A stretch of 64,000 bases of DNA. Origin: Fistularia commersonii. Lineage: Eukaryota; Chordata; Actinopteri; Syngnathiformes; Fistulariidae. The notes beneath the pieces are model-generated. The model saw nothing but the letters and a program-made list of their open reading frames with translations, was not told the origin of the DNA and did no database searches. The DNA is taken from NCBI GenBank assembly GCA_037954325.1, contig JBBMNZ010000013.1, positions 8,924,501 through 8,988,500 of the forward strand. The letters are read 5' to 3'. Below, one piece after another: positions 13,844-26,200 of this stretch; position 1 is the first letter of the stretch; the number at the start of each line of letters is the position of its first letter. The translations under genes and the position numbers were made by a program.

Positions 13844-13890
13844 TCCTCCACCTGATTCAGCAAGCTATCAAGCACAGATTGAGGGTTTTT
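12490..13890 (+). repeat. Pyrimidine-rich tract (1.4 kb), decayed tandem repeat
   Basis: The plus strand is dominated by C and T with recurring phrases such as CTCCTGCTCC, TCTTTCTCCTC and CCATCTTTCTTT, suggesting an old, scrambled minisatellite. Long open frames here (up to 248 codons) are Leu, Ser, Phe-rich artefacts of this composition. A pure (TTTC)n run lies at 13791-13845. Confidence 0.75.
13791..13845 (+). repeat. (TTTC)n microsatellite
   Basis: About 55 bp, nearly 14 uninterrupted units, at the end of the pyrimidine tract. Confidence 0.95.
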
Positions 13891-16800
13891 TTTTTTTTCC
13901 AATTTGCCATGTCTTTTGACAGCTAAAATATATGTATTCTATCTTTCATTCAGAACCAAGACCTTCTAAATAATTCTTTCTTTTCTTGCAGAAATGAAAT
14001 GATTTAGCACAAATAGCAACCGGACCAGATAACAACAAAATTGTTTTAGCTTGTGATCTGTTGACCGATGGACCTGCTTTGATATATACAATGTACATTT
14101 CTTCATTTTCCTCCAGTGTTTCACCATGAGTTCAGGGTATTTCATTGTTTTGTTTGGGTATTTGTTCTTGCCTGTGCTCGAAGTTTGAATATAATTTATT
14201 ACGCAGTGGATATTCATTGACTCATGACTTGATGAAGATATTGCGGGGCTTTGTCGAAAAAACTGCCTTAATTTTGACTCAAACTTCATGATAATTGAGG
14301 TTTTCCAAACCTCATCTTAAGACATAGGATTTAAATAATGATAAGAACAAGCTACAGGCGGCTGAGCACAGCTCACCACCTGAATCATATCATTTAAATA
14401 ACAGCTGTACTCTTAAGTAATTCACAAGAAATATAATACAGCAGTTGGAAAATATAGTTGTTCCTCTATTTACCTTTATATGAGAACTTTTTCAAGTCAA
14501 CATTACACTGAAAGGTTCAGTGAACATAATTCAAAGGACGTTTGCAGATTAGCAGACAGAACTTCAACAAAATCTGCCTCCATCACACACTAATCTAGAG
14601 GTAATGGACTTTGTACCTACAATATAAACCTGTATGTAGAAAATAGTCAAATGGACAGCTGGGATGTCACAAAGGTTGGGAAGGGTATGATGACAAATGG
14701 TGGAGGCTGTGATGGAAGAGGGCACACACACTCAAAAACACTGATGCATTCAGTGTACAGTTCAATTTTACCTTGACCAATCATGGATAAGGCAAAAATG
14801 CTCCATGCATGCATGAAGAAGCGAGGATGATATTGCACAAATGAAAAACACCAATTGGGGATTACCCCTGTCCTGTCTTGTAAATTTTTTTTTTTTTTCA
14901 ATGTGGAGTGTGTGATCTTTAATCTTGTTTTAAATCTATGTAAGTGGTTTGTAAACATAAAGGTAATTGAATATTTGCATTTGGTATGTGACTGCAATTT
15001 CAAAAATGTAATTTCTGATTATTAGAAGGCATTTACTAAAAGCAACAAAGAGATTGTTCATTCTTTTTAGATATAAACTCATTTGAGTGGCTATGCTCTT
15101 TATTATATTAGGCTTCCCTGCCTATCACAACATGTTGCTGATAGAAATAACAAACTGGAGAAGTTTGCTCAGAAGTTTCTGAAATTCCCAAACATGCGCA
15201 TGGAACAAATAAACACAGACAACCTTGAGACTCTCCTTCCTCTAAAATATTGACAGGGCCTCCTATGAGCCCGTTCAAAAATCTTAAAACAGTAAAGATT
15301 TAATTTCATGAGAACAAGTTTATCATTTATGAGAAATACTTTTATACAGTCATTTGATTCATGGAAAAGGTGTGATGGGCTTCAATTTTCTACCAAAAGT
15401 AGACAGTGTAAACCCAGCATTGGGCTTTACATCCACTGAGGTAATAAAAAACTATTAATGAGTTTGGGATGAATAAAACACCCTTTTATCGAAGAAAAAC
15501 TAAAAGTGATAATGTTGATAATAGCAACACCAAAAATACAGTCCTCATTACTTCATTAACTAGCATAGCTGTGAAGGTATATCACTACTGTGATGCCTCT
15601 TGGCTTTAGCAGCAAATTTTTCCAAGTAACATCATATTTTACAAGCAATAGGAGAAGCTCCGATTTTAACGAACCACATTGGTAGTGAAATGATAATGCA
15701 ATAAAGCTGTCCACAAGAGGATTATAATACCTGAGCACACATCCCAAGAGGTTTATAAAAAGCTTAATTTTTATGTTTTTTCATCCATAATGGAAAAAAA
15801 TAAAACAACCACCAATACTTTCATGGCAAATTTAACTGGCGAATTCACATCAAGGCCCCAGCCTCCCTCTGGATCCACTTATCTTGAGGATAGCATTTGT
15901 TTACTATCAATCCCTGGATGGTTTATATTTTATAATCAAGGTCAAGTGACACAGATTTATTCAAAGACTTCAGGTGGTTGCCTAAATTTTGTTGCCAGGG
16001 TGGCGCCTTCATTTCATGAATAACACAGAATAACACAGATTACCATGTTGTGTGCTACAACTTGTGGGTCAACTTTCTGCCAATATACATGTAATATTTA
16101 TCAGCTCCCACTACTTAAAGACAAATGCAGTGGGATAGTGGGAAAACAATTAGAAGATATGATGTGAGTATTATTAAGTACTACATATTTGGTATTTTAG
16201 AGGCAAGAGAGTTTATTATAATTCGAATGGACCGATGACATTGATGTGATCTATCTTTTTTGCCATGGCACAGAAGACTGTAAATACTCGATATTCATAC
16301 CGTGTCATGTACTACATCCCTCCATTCCTCAAAATTTGACCTCTGGTACAATAAAGATGGCTAATAAGGGAGTACCTCGCGTTCAATTCACTGTTGTATT
16401 ATATTTAAGCTGCAGCAAGGTCCAGGTACCAAATATTCTGTATTTGACCTCGCTGCAGCTTAAATATTGTATTTGTAATACTGTATTTGTAAGAAAAATT
16501 TAACAATTAGACTTTTCTGTCCATACAAAACAACAAATCTCAACCTTCTTCAACTTACACGCTTGTGCAAGATCAAGTTTTTCCCTACTTGATGTTACAC
16601 ATATCTTGATCATGCAAATTTATGCTTTCAAATAAAAGATGACTCATGTCTCCTTTTGCAATTCAGCAGTTCTGGTCTCTCCAGAAATATACAAAACGTT
16701 TCATCTTGGAAAATCTAAAATGTTCATTTGCTATGGTTGACATACTTCAAAACTGTTTAACATTTAAGTCTGTGTCGGGGCAAAAATCAAAATATGCTTC

Positions 16801-19800
16801 CCTAAACAGAGTTTGTGTGTGTTTGTAGTGGATTCTTATAACCGTGTTTGGGGAGAATAGTAGGTTGGTTGCCATAGAGACAAGAACAGAGAATTAACGA
16901 TGAAAAAGTCACCTGAGGTTTGCGGTTGTGCAGTTGCTCTCCTCATATGTTCTTTCCCCTATTCATTGTGTTTCTGTTTGAACAAGCTGAGAGTAAAAAA
17001 ATAACCTCTTTGCATCTCTTAGTATTCTTTTGACATTGCCTAATACCCTCAACCACTGACTTGTGTGACCTCTGGCCATATGTAACGTAATCGCTCCGTA
17101 TATTTGTCATCATTTCATACACGTCACCTTGTTTCAGTGAGACAGTGAAACAAGAGAACCTATAACTTCACTTTCCCGGCATGCAATCTATATTTACAAA
17201 ATTTCTGTGAAAACTGTGATTCAGAAAAGAACATTCGCATATGCAATTTGCTGTATACCTGAGTTGTGCCAAGGTATTTTCATGCCTTTGAGAATCAAGA
17301 GGGAGTTCTTCTGTCGGAAGAGAATGCCATCTGCAGTAATGGTGTACATCTCATTCACTTTGTGCCTGTGTCTGTTCCTTCATCTACTGTATATGGCTGT
17401 CATGAAAGGAAGAAAAAAACAAGACTACACGGGCATCGTGTCTAATTAATGGATTATCAGATACAATTTTCTTGTATTTTAGAAAGGCCTATTAGTTTTT
17501 TTCTATTGGAAATCTGAATGTAGTCTTACCGTTTTTATTCAATTTGACGCAGCAGTTTGTATTCATTAGAGGGCAACAGAGAGACTTGGTTGGCATCCAA
17601 AATAATGCCATATACAGTTTAAATAAGTCAGAGAAAGCTACTTGGGGAAACAGCACCAAGAATTACCTTCCATTGACTCTTACACTGTCAAAAAACTGAC
17701 ATCGAAATTTAGAACACATAGCATTGGTTCTTTGTCAGGCATAATGATGGATTTAGAATTCTTAGAAATAGGGCAATAAAACATTTCCCCTTTTAATGTT
17801 AATTACATTTTCCAGTGTCCACTCAAAACTACAGGTGGCAACACATATTTCTTTCCAGCAAACATATTACACAACGTGCAGTCAAACAACACCTTAAAAA
17901 AAGCGTATACTCAATTGGAATTATTATTATGCAAGACAAAAATCCTGGAAATCCCTCTGTGAGGTTAATAGAATCAGAATCAGACGCAGGTATAAAAGCC
18001 AGTGAGATGTGTGGAGATCATTGTTGAAATCACAAACTTCAACAGTTAATGACACTGCCAGCTGACAACATGCTATTCCAAAATTCTATTTGATTCGTAA
18101 CAGGTGCCGCTGCGATGTGTTAACTATAATTTGGAGTAAACGTTCATGGCTCTATCAGAAATAAAACCTATGCAGTTATTTGGCTTTTACTAAGCATCTT
18201 AATCTTCCATACCAAAAAAATTTTAAAAATTGCATAAAGATTTCAATATAAACCTTAGCTAGAGCATCTTTGCTGTACCCTGAGATAAAAAGTTAAATAA
18301 GTCTCAAAGAGTTTGGCTCTAGATATGATATTTTGAATGCAGGTAAATTTAATTATATATATTAATTCATATTTTTCAATATTAATGAATTAATATTTCT
18401 GGTTAGTATTTTCTGAACTACCTACATTTGTGCCAGCCATTAAAAAGTGATTTCCCATGTTCCCAGGACAAGTTTTCTCCACCAAGGTTCAGCGAGTATA
18501 AATGCCTGCATTCATCTGACACCAAACTACACAACCGATGAAAATTAAAATAGGTTATTTTTACACAGAAACAGCTGAGGCCCACCATTCAAGTTCTAAA
18601 ACCTTGAAGTGATAGAAAAGGGCCACAGTGAGACAAGTATCAGGGGGTTTGTTATATTTGTGATATAAAAACTACAAAGGTTTGAGTGTTTGCTCAACTA
18701 CTAAAGATTGAATAACACAAAAGGAAGATGAGTATGATAAGAATGGAGAACATGCTCACTGACTCGTGTGTGTGTGTGTGTTACTTTCATTGCATAATCC
18801 ATTCGTCAGAGAAAACGGACACAGGAGTTCAGTTTGCCAATTGCATATCAATACTTCACAAGCACAATATGGAAAGAATAGTTTGAAAATGTCTTGTGGT
18901 TGCGCTTCAGAGGGTGGTGCATGACTAAAATGTAAAAGTTTGCTCATGGGTGCTAACAACTTCAAGTATCAAGCCTGACCTAGATGTTCATGTTAAGACT
19001 TTGTGAATAGCAAGATTCATACATGAATAAAAATCTTATTTTGCCTAAAGACATAAAGAAAAAAAAAAGTTTCTTTTTTTCATCATTGTAATAAATACAG
19101 AGCAGGGCGATTTAAAATTGGAAAAGTGGCAAATAAAATTGTCCAAAAGGAGAGCTAATATGTATCCAGAGAGCCAGTGATCTTTGGCAGTAATTGCTCT
19201 GCATTTGGCTCACATCCTCATAAATTTCCAAAGTAAGATGTAACGCTTTTGCATGCCCACGAGCCTAATTGTCCATGACGGATGTTAGACAACTGTCTGA
19301 CATAAATGATAACTGTGGTCATGATTTGAGTAAAGTTCCGAGTTTCCTTTTCCTCCCACATCCAAATCCGGCATTCCATCAAGTCCGTGGATGCTTTGAC
19401 AAATAAACCCACAACATGCTGATGAATTATTCAAATTTGACTCAGTGATGCATGAAGATGGAGCCACAAGAGACAGATGCAGTTTGCACTACTGGCAAAC
19501 CACTCCCACTGACTGAACCACCTGTCAAAACAATTACCATCCACAACCCTCCAGCTCTGGTGCGCCATGAGAAAAGAAGAAATCAAAGTGGCCGCTTAGA
19601 TAATTCTGGAGGAGTCGCTGTCAAAGCAGCTGTAGTGATAACACAGAGGTGATAAAATGTATCAATCCATAGGGTAGCACAGAGTGATTTCCAGTTGTTT
19701 CAGCAGTGTACCGGTGGTTATTTACTCTTCTATGGGGACGAACTTGCTGTCTTGGGCTTCATTCAGTCTCTTCTCTGACTAAATCTGCTGTTTGATGGCA

Positions 19801-20039
19801 AGATGTTACATTCTATATGCACTGGTGCAGGGCTCAAAAAATGACTTAGAAGTTGCGACATCGCGGCAAATCGGTTAGTGCCGCTACTTTACATCATGTT
19901 ATTTTTCTGGTTCAAAATGCAACTTTTGCCTTTCTGTCTCGAGTTCTCGCCGAGCCTGGGTGAGTTTTCCCCCCCGCATGGATTTTCTCTAACAATCCTA
20001 TTTATTATGTACCTTAGTCTTCTTGTTCTCTTCCTTTCA
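13891..20039. other. Intergenic, non-repetitive
   Basis: No exon or transposon recognised. It contains the hairpin at 16.4 kb, a short GT run near 18767-18781 and an AT-rich palindrome-like patch near 18340-18400. Confidence 0.6.
16402..16466. repeat. 21-bp inverted repeat (hairpin)
   Basis: Arms 16402-16422 and 16446-16466 pair at 20 of 21 positions (TATTTAAGCTGCAGCAAGGT against its inverted partner), with a 23-nt loop. Confidence 0.8.
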
Positions 20040-20685
20040 ACTGTACCCTTCAGGGGACGCAGCTGAAAATCATCTGCCTCCACTTAACCCCATCCTCCGA
20101 ATCCTCTTCTCTAAAACCAACTAAGTTCATGTCCTCATTCACTGTATCGATAAACGTCCTCTTCAGTCATATTATGAGCAGTCCCAACCTCAACATCCTT
20201 TGACCAATATATTCACTATCAATCCTCTGTACTTGTCAAGACCATCTTACTCCGGCCTATGTTATTCTAATAATAATAATACATTTTATTTGAGGCGCCA
20301 TATCAAACACTCAAGGACAAAATGCAGTCGTATGCATATACACAGAATATAGATCCAAAGAAACGATTAAAGTAAAACAATAAAAGTGACAATTGCGGTT
20401 TGAAAAACAAAAAATATATGTACATACATATAAACACATGTACATACACACGTATACATATATTAAATATATACTCGCATTCACAAAACTAACAAAAGTG
20501 ACAGCAGCTGGCTTCAGGTCTGATCTGCTGTCCCCGATGGAGTCATTCCTGATTCTATCCATCCTCATCACTCCTAAAGAGAACCCTTACATTTTCATCT
20601 CTGCAACTTCCAGCTCTGTCTCCTCGCTTCTCCTCCGCACCACCGTCTCACAGCCATACAGCATCACTAATCTCCATTTTTCTTT
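20040..20685 (-). mobile_element. RTE LINE 3' portion, split by a later insertion
   Basis: Segments 20040-20262 and 20505-20685 are collinear with the C-terminal end of the RTE copy at 57.6-58.5 kb, including the stretch reading on the minus strand as MMRMDRIRNDSI. Between them, 20262-20505 begins AATAATAATAATACATTTTA and holds AT-rich and TG-rich microsatellite-like sequence, a likely second insertion. The frame is broken. Confidence 0.55.
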
Positions 20686-22933
20686 TTATTATTATGAACC
20701 ACAATAATTGTTTGTAAATATTTATTGATTCATAAGCTTTCTGAGACTGAAACATGCACAGTATTTGAAAATAACCCGTATCAACCTGACTGAACTGACC
20801 ATTATTTTGACAAAATGGTTCAGAAATGTTATATAAGTAACGATCCATTTTCAGCAGCAAAGACACACTTTAACACATCATTTTAAAAGTGATGATATGC
20901 GAGCATGAGTTTCAGAAATCAATAGGTTGCACTGCATTTTAGTTTTCAATTGCCATCATAGAAGTTTTAAAAAGGCAAGACACATATGTAGTCAGAAGAT
21001 GAAATGCCATCTAAAGAGGTCTGACTTCAAAGTGAAATATTTCATAATACCAGTCAGTTGTAAAGCTATTGGTGAATAGGTCATTAACATAACATTAGAC
21101 ACCAAGTTGTGTGACCAAAACTATCAAATTAAAATAAGATAATCTGTGCTAAATAGCTGACTAATTAGATGCAACTGTAAATGATGGGTTAGGCATATGG
21201 CAAAACATTGACATTTCCTTCCTTCCTTCCTTCCTTCCTTCCTTCCTTCCTTCCTTCCTTCCTTCCTTCCTTCCTTCCTTCCTTCCTTCCTTCCTTCCTG
21301 CCTTCCTTCCTTCCTTCCTTCCTTCCTTCCTTCCTTCCTTCCTTCCTTCCTTCCTTCCTTCCTGCCTTCCTCTAATTCCTCTCACATTTTCCAAATCTCT
21401 AACTGCAGCCTGTCCCCCCGAATTCTCTCTTTATTTGCCCCCCAGCTGTTGGTCAGAAATTCCCTTAAACATTCATAACCAAGGAGAGGGTGAAAATGAT
21501 GAAGAGAGACAAAATATTCCACTCCTTCAGAGAAACTTACAATTTTGTTCATGCAGAAATCATCTCTTCAAATACAGCATTTTCCTCAAAATTGACCAAA
21601 ACCTTATTGGGAAAAAGTCACCAAAAATATGCTTTTGATATCTGGGAAGTCTGGCGAAAGTATTTCCCTTGCAAATTTATCATGGACCAAGATGAAACAG
21701 TATCACCATGATTCATGGAGATATTGTTATCTTCTCTATAATCAATCATTATGATATACTGGGAGTCAAGGAATCAACATTCATGCATTACAAGTAAAAA
21801 CTCGACAAGGTGGAAAATGGTCTGTTGAAATCAGTCTTACTGTCTCAAGAAACATTTTTGCTTTTTTATTTTCATGTTACTAACTATTTGTCTCTTTGCA
21901 TTATGAACGAGCCTCTCACTGACTTGTCCATAGCAGCTACACAGTGCAGCTACACTCGGGTACAGCAGCCTTCTCTTTTGAAAAAGGACACTTAACTAGG
22001 TGCAGATAAAGGGAGTGGAGGATTAATGGTGCAGTATTAGACATTCACTCAGCAAGGGGATGAGTGGATTATCATGTTTTGGATACTTCTCCCTTTAAGG
22101 GAGTACTAATGGTGGGATCAACAACGATGCCAATACACTGCAGTGCTGCACTGCCGATGTTTGCTGCAGATAAGAATCCCTGGACATTGATGCGGCTCAC
22201 TCTGCTCAAGTACAAACAACTACACTTGAGTGGATACTAGACTAAAGCCTGATGGGAGCTGTCAATGTGCAACTGACAGAGGTGAGATAAGATGTCCAAA
22301 TTATATTTGCTTTTGGAAATAAAGCAAAACTAAACATTGTTTTTTTTTCTTTTTTTCCTGCATGCCATACAATGCTGTGCAATTACAAGACCAAATTGCC
22401 GATGTCAGTTTGTCGAGTCTCCTTTAGTTTAGATTCTTAGGTTGTGTTAACAAGGATGTCAGACTAAAAACTTGAGGGACTTAAGTGGCTCTAAATAACA
22501 ACAAAGAAACTGGGCATAGAGTGGCGGAATTCATGCTGAAGTGTTGTAATTCGGAATAAAGTATCACTTTACAGCCTTAGTTGCAAATAGTCCACAATAT
22601 TTTTTTTTGTTCAATAGAGGCAGTAATCATTTTAGTAAAATGCTTTAGAGTGGGGTATTTCGCCCGTTTGGTAACTATTCTCTCATTCTTGTATGAAACA
22701 ATCATTCCAAAGATGACTTGTTGAGATCGGCTATATATTCACAAAAATCTAATGAATGTTAAATGGGTTGGGTATTCAGATGTATCTGAAACGTAAAAAG
22801 GATTTTTGCAATCTCTGTTGTAATGAACAGTCAAGCATGTCAACCAGCTTAGATTAGGCAAAGAAAAAACCTTTTTACGGTTGCAAAAATTCTTGTTTCG
22901 TGCATAATGCCTTCAAGGCCACCCATTAAACTG
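20686..22933. other. Intergenic around the CCTT array
   Basis: Apart from the CCTT array, no gene or transposon was recognised. Confidence 0.6.
21215..21371 (+). repeat. (CCTT)n microsatellite, 157 bp
   Basis: About 39 units with two identical interruptions, CCTGCCTT, whose G bases lie at 21300 and 21364. Confidence 0.95.
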
Positions 22934-22941
22934 ATGTAGCT

Positions 22942-23229
22942 CAGAGGTGGGCAAACTTTTTGACTTTTAACATTAACTAACAAACATTGATTAACAAACA
23001 TTGACTTTTAAAATTTGACAGACAGGCCGGGTCAGCACAAGATACGATACATATAAAAAAAAAAAACACATTTCTTAACATTACATATAAGACTCATCTG
23101 ACATTTTCTGAACATGGTCCAACATTCATTGATCCAATCATTCAATCATTCGCAACAAGTATGAATTTTGTACCAATCTTTGGTGGGCCAGATTAAAAAG
23201 CCCAACGGGCCGGATGTGGCCCACCTCTG
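22942..23229. mobile_element. Non-autonomous hAT-type element with perfect 8-bp target duplication
   Basis: The 288-bp element starts CAGAGGTGGGCAAAC and ends GGCCCACCTCTG, with ends inverted and matching over about 13 bp. It is flanked by ATGTAGCT at 22934-22941 and again at 23230-23237, an exact 8-bp duplication as made by hAT transposases. The interior carries GGGCCGGATGTGGCCCACC near the right end, similar to the element at 57.65 kb. No coding capacity. Confidence 0.85.
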
Positions 23230-23237
23230 ATGTAGCT

Positions 23238-26200
23238 GATCAATTAGTTCTTGTTTCAACTTAATAACAAAAGGTTGTATGTCAATCATTTGTATTAACA
23301 CTTTGATGAATTCCACACTATTCAACTGCAGTTATAATGACAATATGGAAACAATTAACAAACATAAATAACAATAAATCAAGATCTCTTTGTCATTGAA
23401 AGAAAAAAAAACTTGCTCTCACGTGTCCTTTCTTTTTCAGTTGAATTAGTTTTTCTGGCTAAACTCAAACAGAATATAAAAGATACTCAATTTCACCTGC
23501 TTTAACTAAAATCACCAGATGGAGCCTTCTCTATCTGTAAAGCTTAACTTGGTTGAGTGGAGCCATCATTCATGGTTTAATTACTTCAGTATGCATTCAA
23601 GCTAGATGACACCTCAGTCTGCTGTTGCACATTTGTGTTGATATATAACCAAATAAAGGTTGATAATTGACGCAAATCCTGCTTCATAGTATCATCTTTA
23701 ATGGTATGATTAATCACACTTTTGTAATAATCATGTAATAAATGTAAAATACCAGTATATTTTTGAAATTTTTGAAAGACTAAAAAAGTTTACAAGAACT
23801 GGGATGAATGGGGGACTTGGACTGTGACATTTGAAATAACTTTTTCAGAGCATGCAGGCATTTTAGTGGCTGTATATACCATATTTAATACCACTGTCTT
23901 GACTTCGGTTAAGAGAGAAAGTTTTGTTGACGCAAAATCTAACTCCAAACTCAGCATCTAGAGTAGCAGGCCATGCCTAACCGTTTCCAAAAAATAAATT
24001 AATTTTGAAGAACATTGATGAAACAAGTGCCAATAGAGACATTTTTATGGTTTATAAAGTCATTCTGGCATGTTACATCTTTGACGTTTTTTGCATTCTT
24101 ATCTACATCACACTATCTACATGGTTATCGTTATGAAATGTTTTTCATGAGAAAGTCTTGATCTGCAAACATATTACACTCACAAATTTTGGAGTTGGAA
24201 AGATGAAATAATAAACACACTCTTCATTGTTTTGTTCGTCTGTTTATCTCTTTGACCAACCCAAACCTTCACACTGCTCTGCCCTTTTATCCTTGGTGAT
24301 ACTTTGATTATCAAGGCTCTAAGAAGGTATTTGTCACTTGAATGTTAATAGGTTACTCAACACAACATCTCTGCATTAATGAAGTAAGGCTGGATGGGTC
24401 AAACCATGAATTTTCCTTAACTCTAACCACAGTGGGTTTATGTCTTGGGGAAAATAAGAGTTTGGTCTATCTTTGAACATGCACATGGCTCAAGCTAATT
24501 AGCCGCTACAATACTACAGGGGACATTTTTGCTGAAAACAAGGTCCAAATGATTTCTTTTCAAGTCATTTTCACAGTTCTGGCCTTTGGGACATTTGGAT
24601 TCCACCAGATAAGCAGTATCAAAGCAGTTTGCTCAAAAGGTATTCACACTCTATGATTAAATGAACCTCTCCATATATGATGTCACTTGTTCTGTGCTGA
24701 CTCAGTGGCTGATTTAAAAAAAAAAAGTTCAAGGTGCCATTAGTATTTTGGTAGCAATTTCAATTTTGGAATTGGCATTCATTTATTTTTGTATTTACAA
24801 ATAAATAATTATTCATTATCCCTCAGCACCTGCCAAAGATCTGGAATAGTGTTGCAGGTACCTTCTTCATAAAAAGATTATATTATCCATGAGTATTTAT
24901 GACTTGGATGAATTAATAAAAACTTACAAAACATTCCACAACACAACAGAAAATCACTGGATTTTATAGGGGAGCAAAGAATCCTTGCTGAGCTTCAACT
25001 AAGGGGCCGATTTCCTCACTTTTCAACCCTTCTAATACCAAATTAAACTTAATGCATCACCATTTTGTTTTGCATTATTTTCATTTCAGACCTTCTATTG
25101 TAAAGATAAAAAGAAGCCCCATTGTCTAGTTGTTGTTGTCTCTCACGTTTTATTGTTCACAATAAACCTGGAAAATAGGACAATCAATAAACTTTCAGAA
25201 GCAACACCAGCAGCTATGAGCCACAAAGTTCAAACCCCGACCTTCAAATCCTTTCTTTCTTATTTCTTATGTTAATGTTGCAAAGATCTAAACATGTTAT
25301 GCATCAGATGTGTTCCCCAGCCAATTAAATACATTTTCCTGTTTGAGTTCACAGGACAACAAAGGATGTGTTCCTTATTTGTGGCTGCTGCAGGCTCCTG
25401 CACCATGTAGCTTCACAGCAAATTGAAGTCCACACAGCAAGACTTGTTTTTCAATTGTTTCAGCTTTCACACTGTGGTCTGTGTGTCATAGAATGTTGCT
25501 GTTAAAACCAAGTACATCCAAGTTGCAACGTGTTTCAAAGCATAGACATTCCAGCATGAAAAGTGCAAAAAAAAAAATCAGTGTACTTGCATTAACGATG
25601 AAAGAGGGTGTTGATGTAAGGATACAAGGCCCTTCCATTTTTGCATTAATTGCTAACACTTACAAATTGTGACATGTTTGCAAAGCTTTTTTTTTCATGG
25701 TTTGAAAGGTCCATTTTGCATTTAGCTAAAGTGAAAATAATGTTAAAGGCAGAGGCAAGGGTTGTTTAAACAGTCCAGTTGTCTACGATATTAAATATCT
25801 AAAGGGATAAAGATAAAGCAATGACAAGTATATCAGAATGTAAATTATGTACAATATCAATCATCATTCATCTTCTCATGTATTTATTAGGCACAGAAAA
25901 GTAATTATGTATTTCACATTAAGTTGGGGGGAAATTATGCCTTTGCTATGCCTTTTGTGTAATTGCTTTCCTATGTTTTTTAATGGGTTGTTAATTATAA
26001 CTCGGACATTATCAGTCTGGATTCTCTGAACGGTTTGTGTCATTAAATTCCTCCTGCATGTTTTGATTCGTAGACCATCCTCCTTCAGACAGGAGGTAGA
26101 TGTTGTGGCTGTAGAGAGAAGGATGCACAAAATGAATACCAGAACCCGGCTATCTCGGCTGGCCACGCTGCCTGCCTTTTTCTGTCACCAGCATGAAAAA

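Noticed and set aside
13173..13919. 248-codon open reading frame, the longest in the window
   Set aside because: It is made almost entirely of Leu, Phe, Ser and Pro from a C/T-rich tract, has overlapping open frames in other phases and ends in a (TTTC)n array. It is a composition artefact.
21161..21394. Frame encoding a KEGR-type repeat protein
   Set aside because: It is a direct translation of the CCTT microsatellite on the minus strand.
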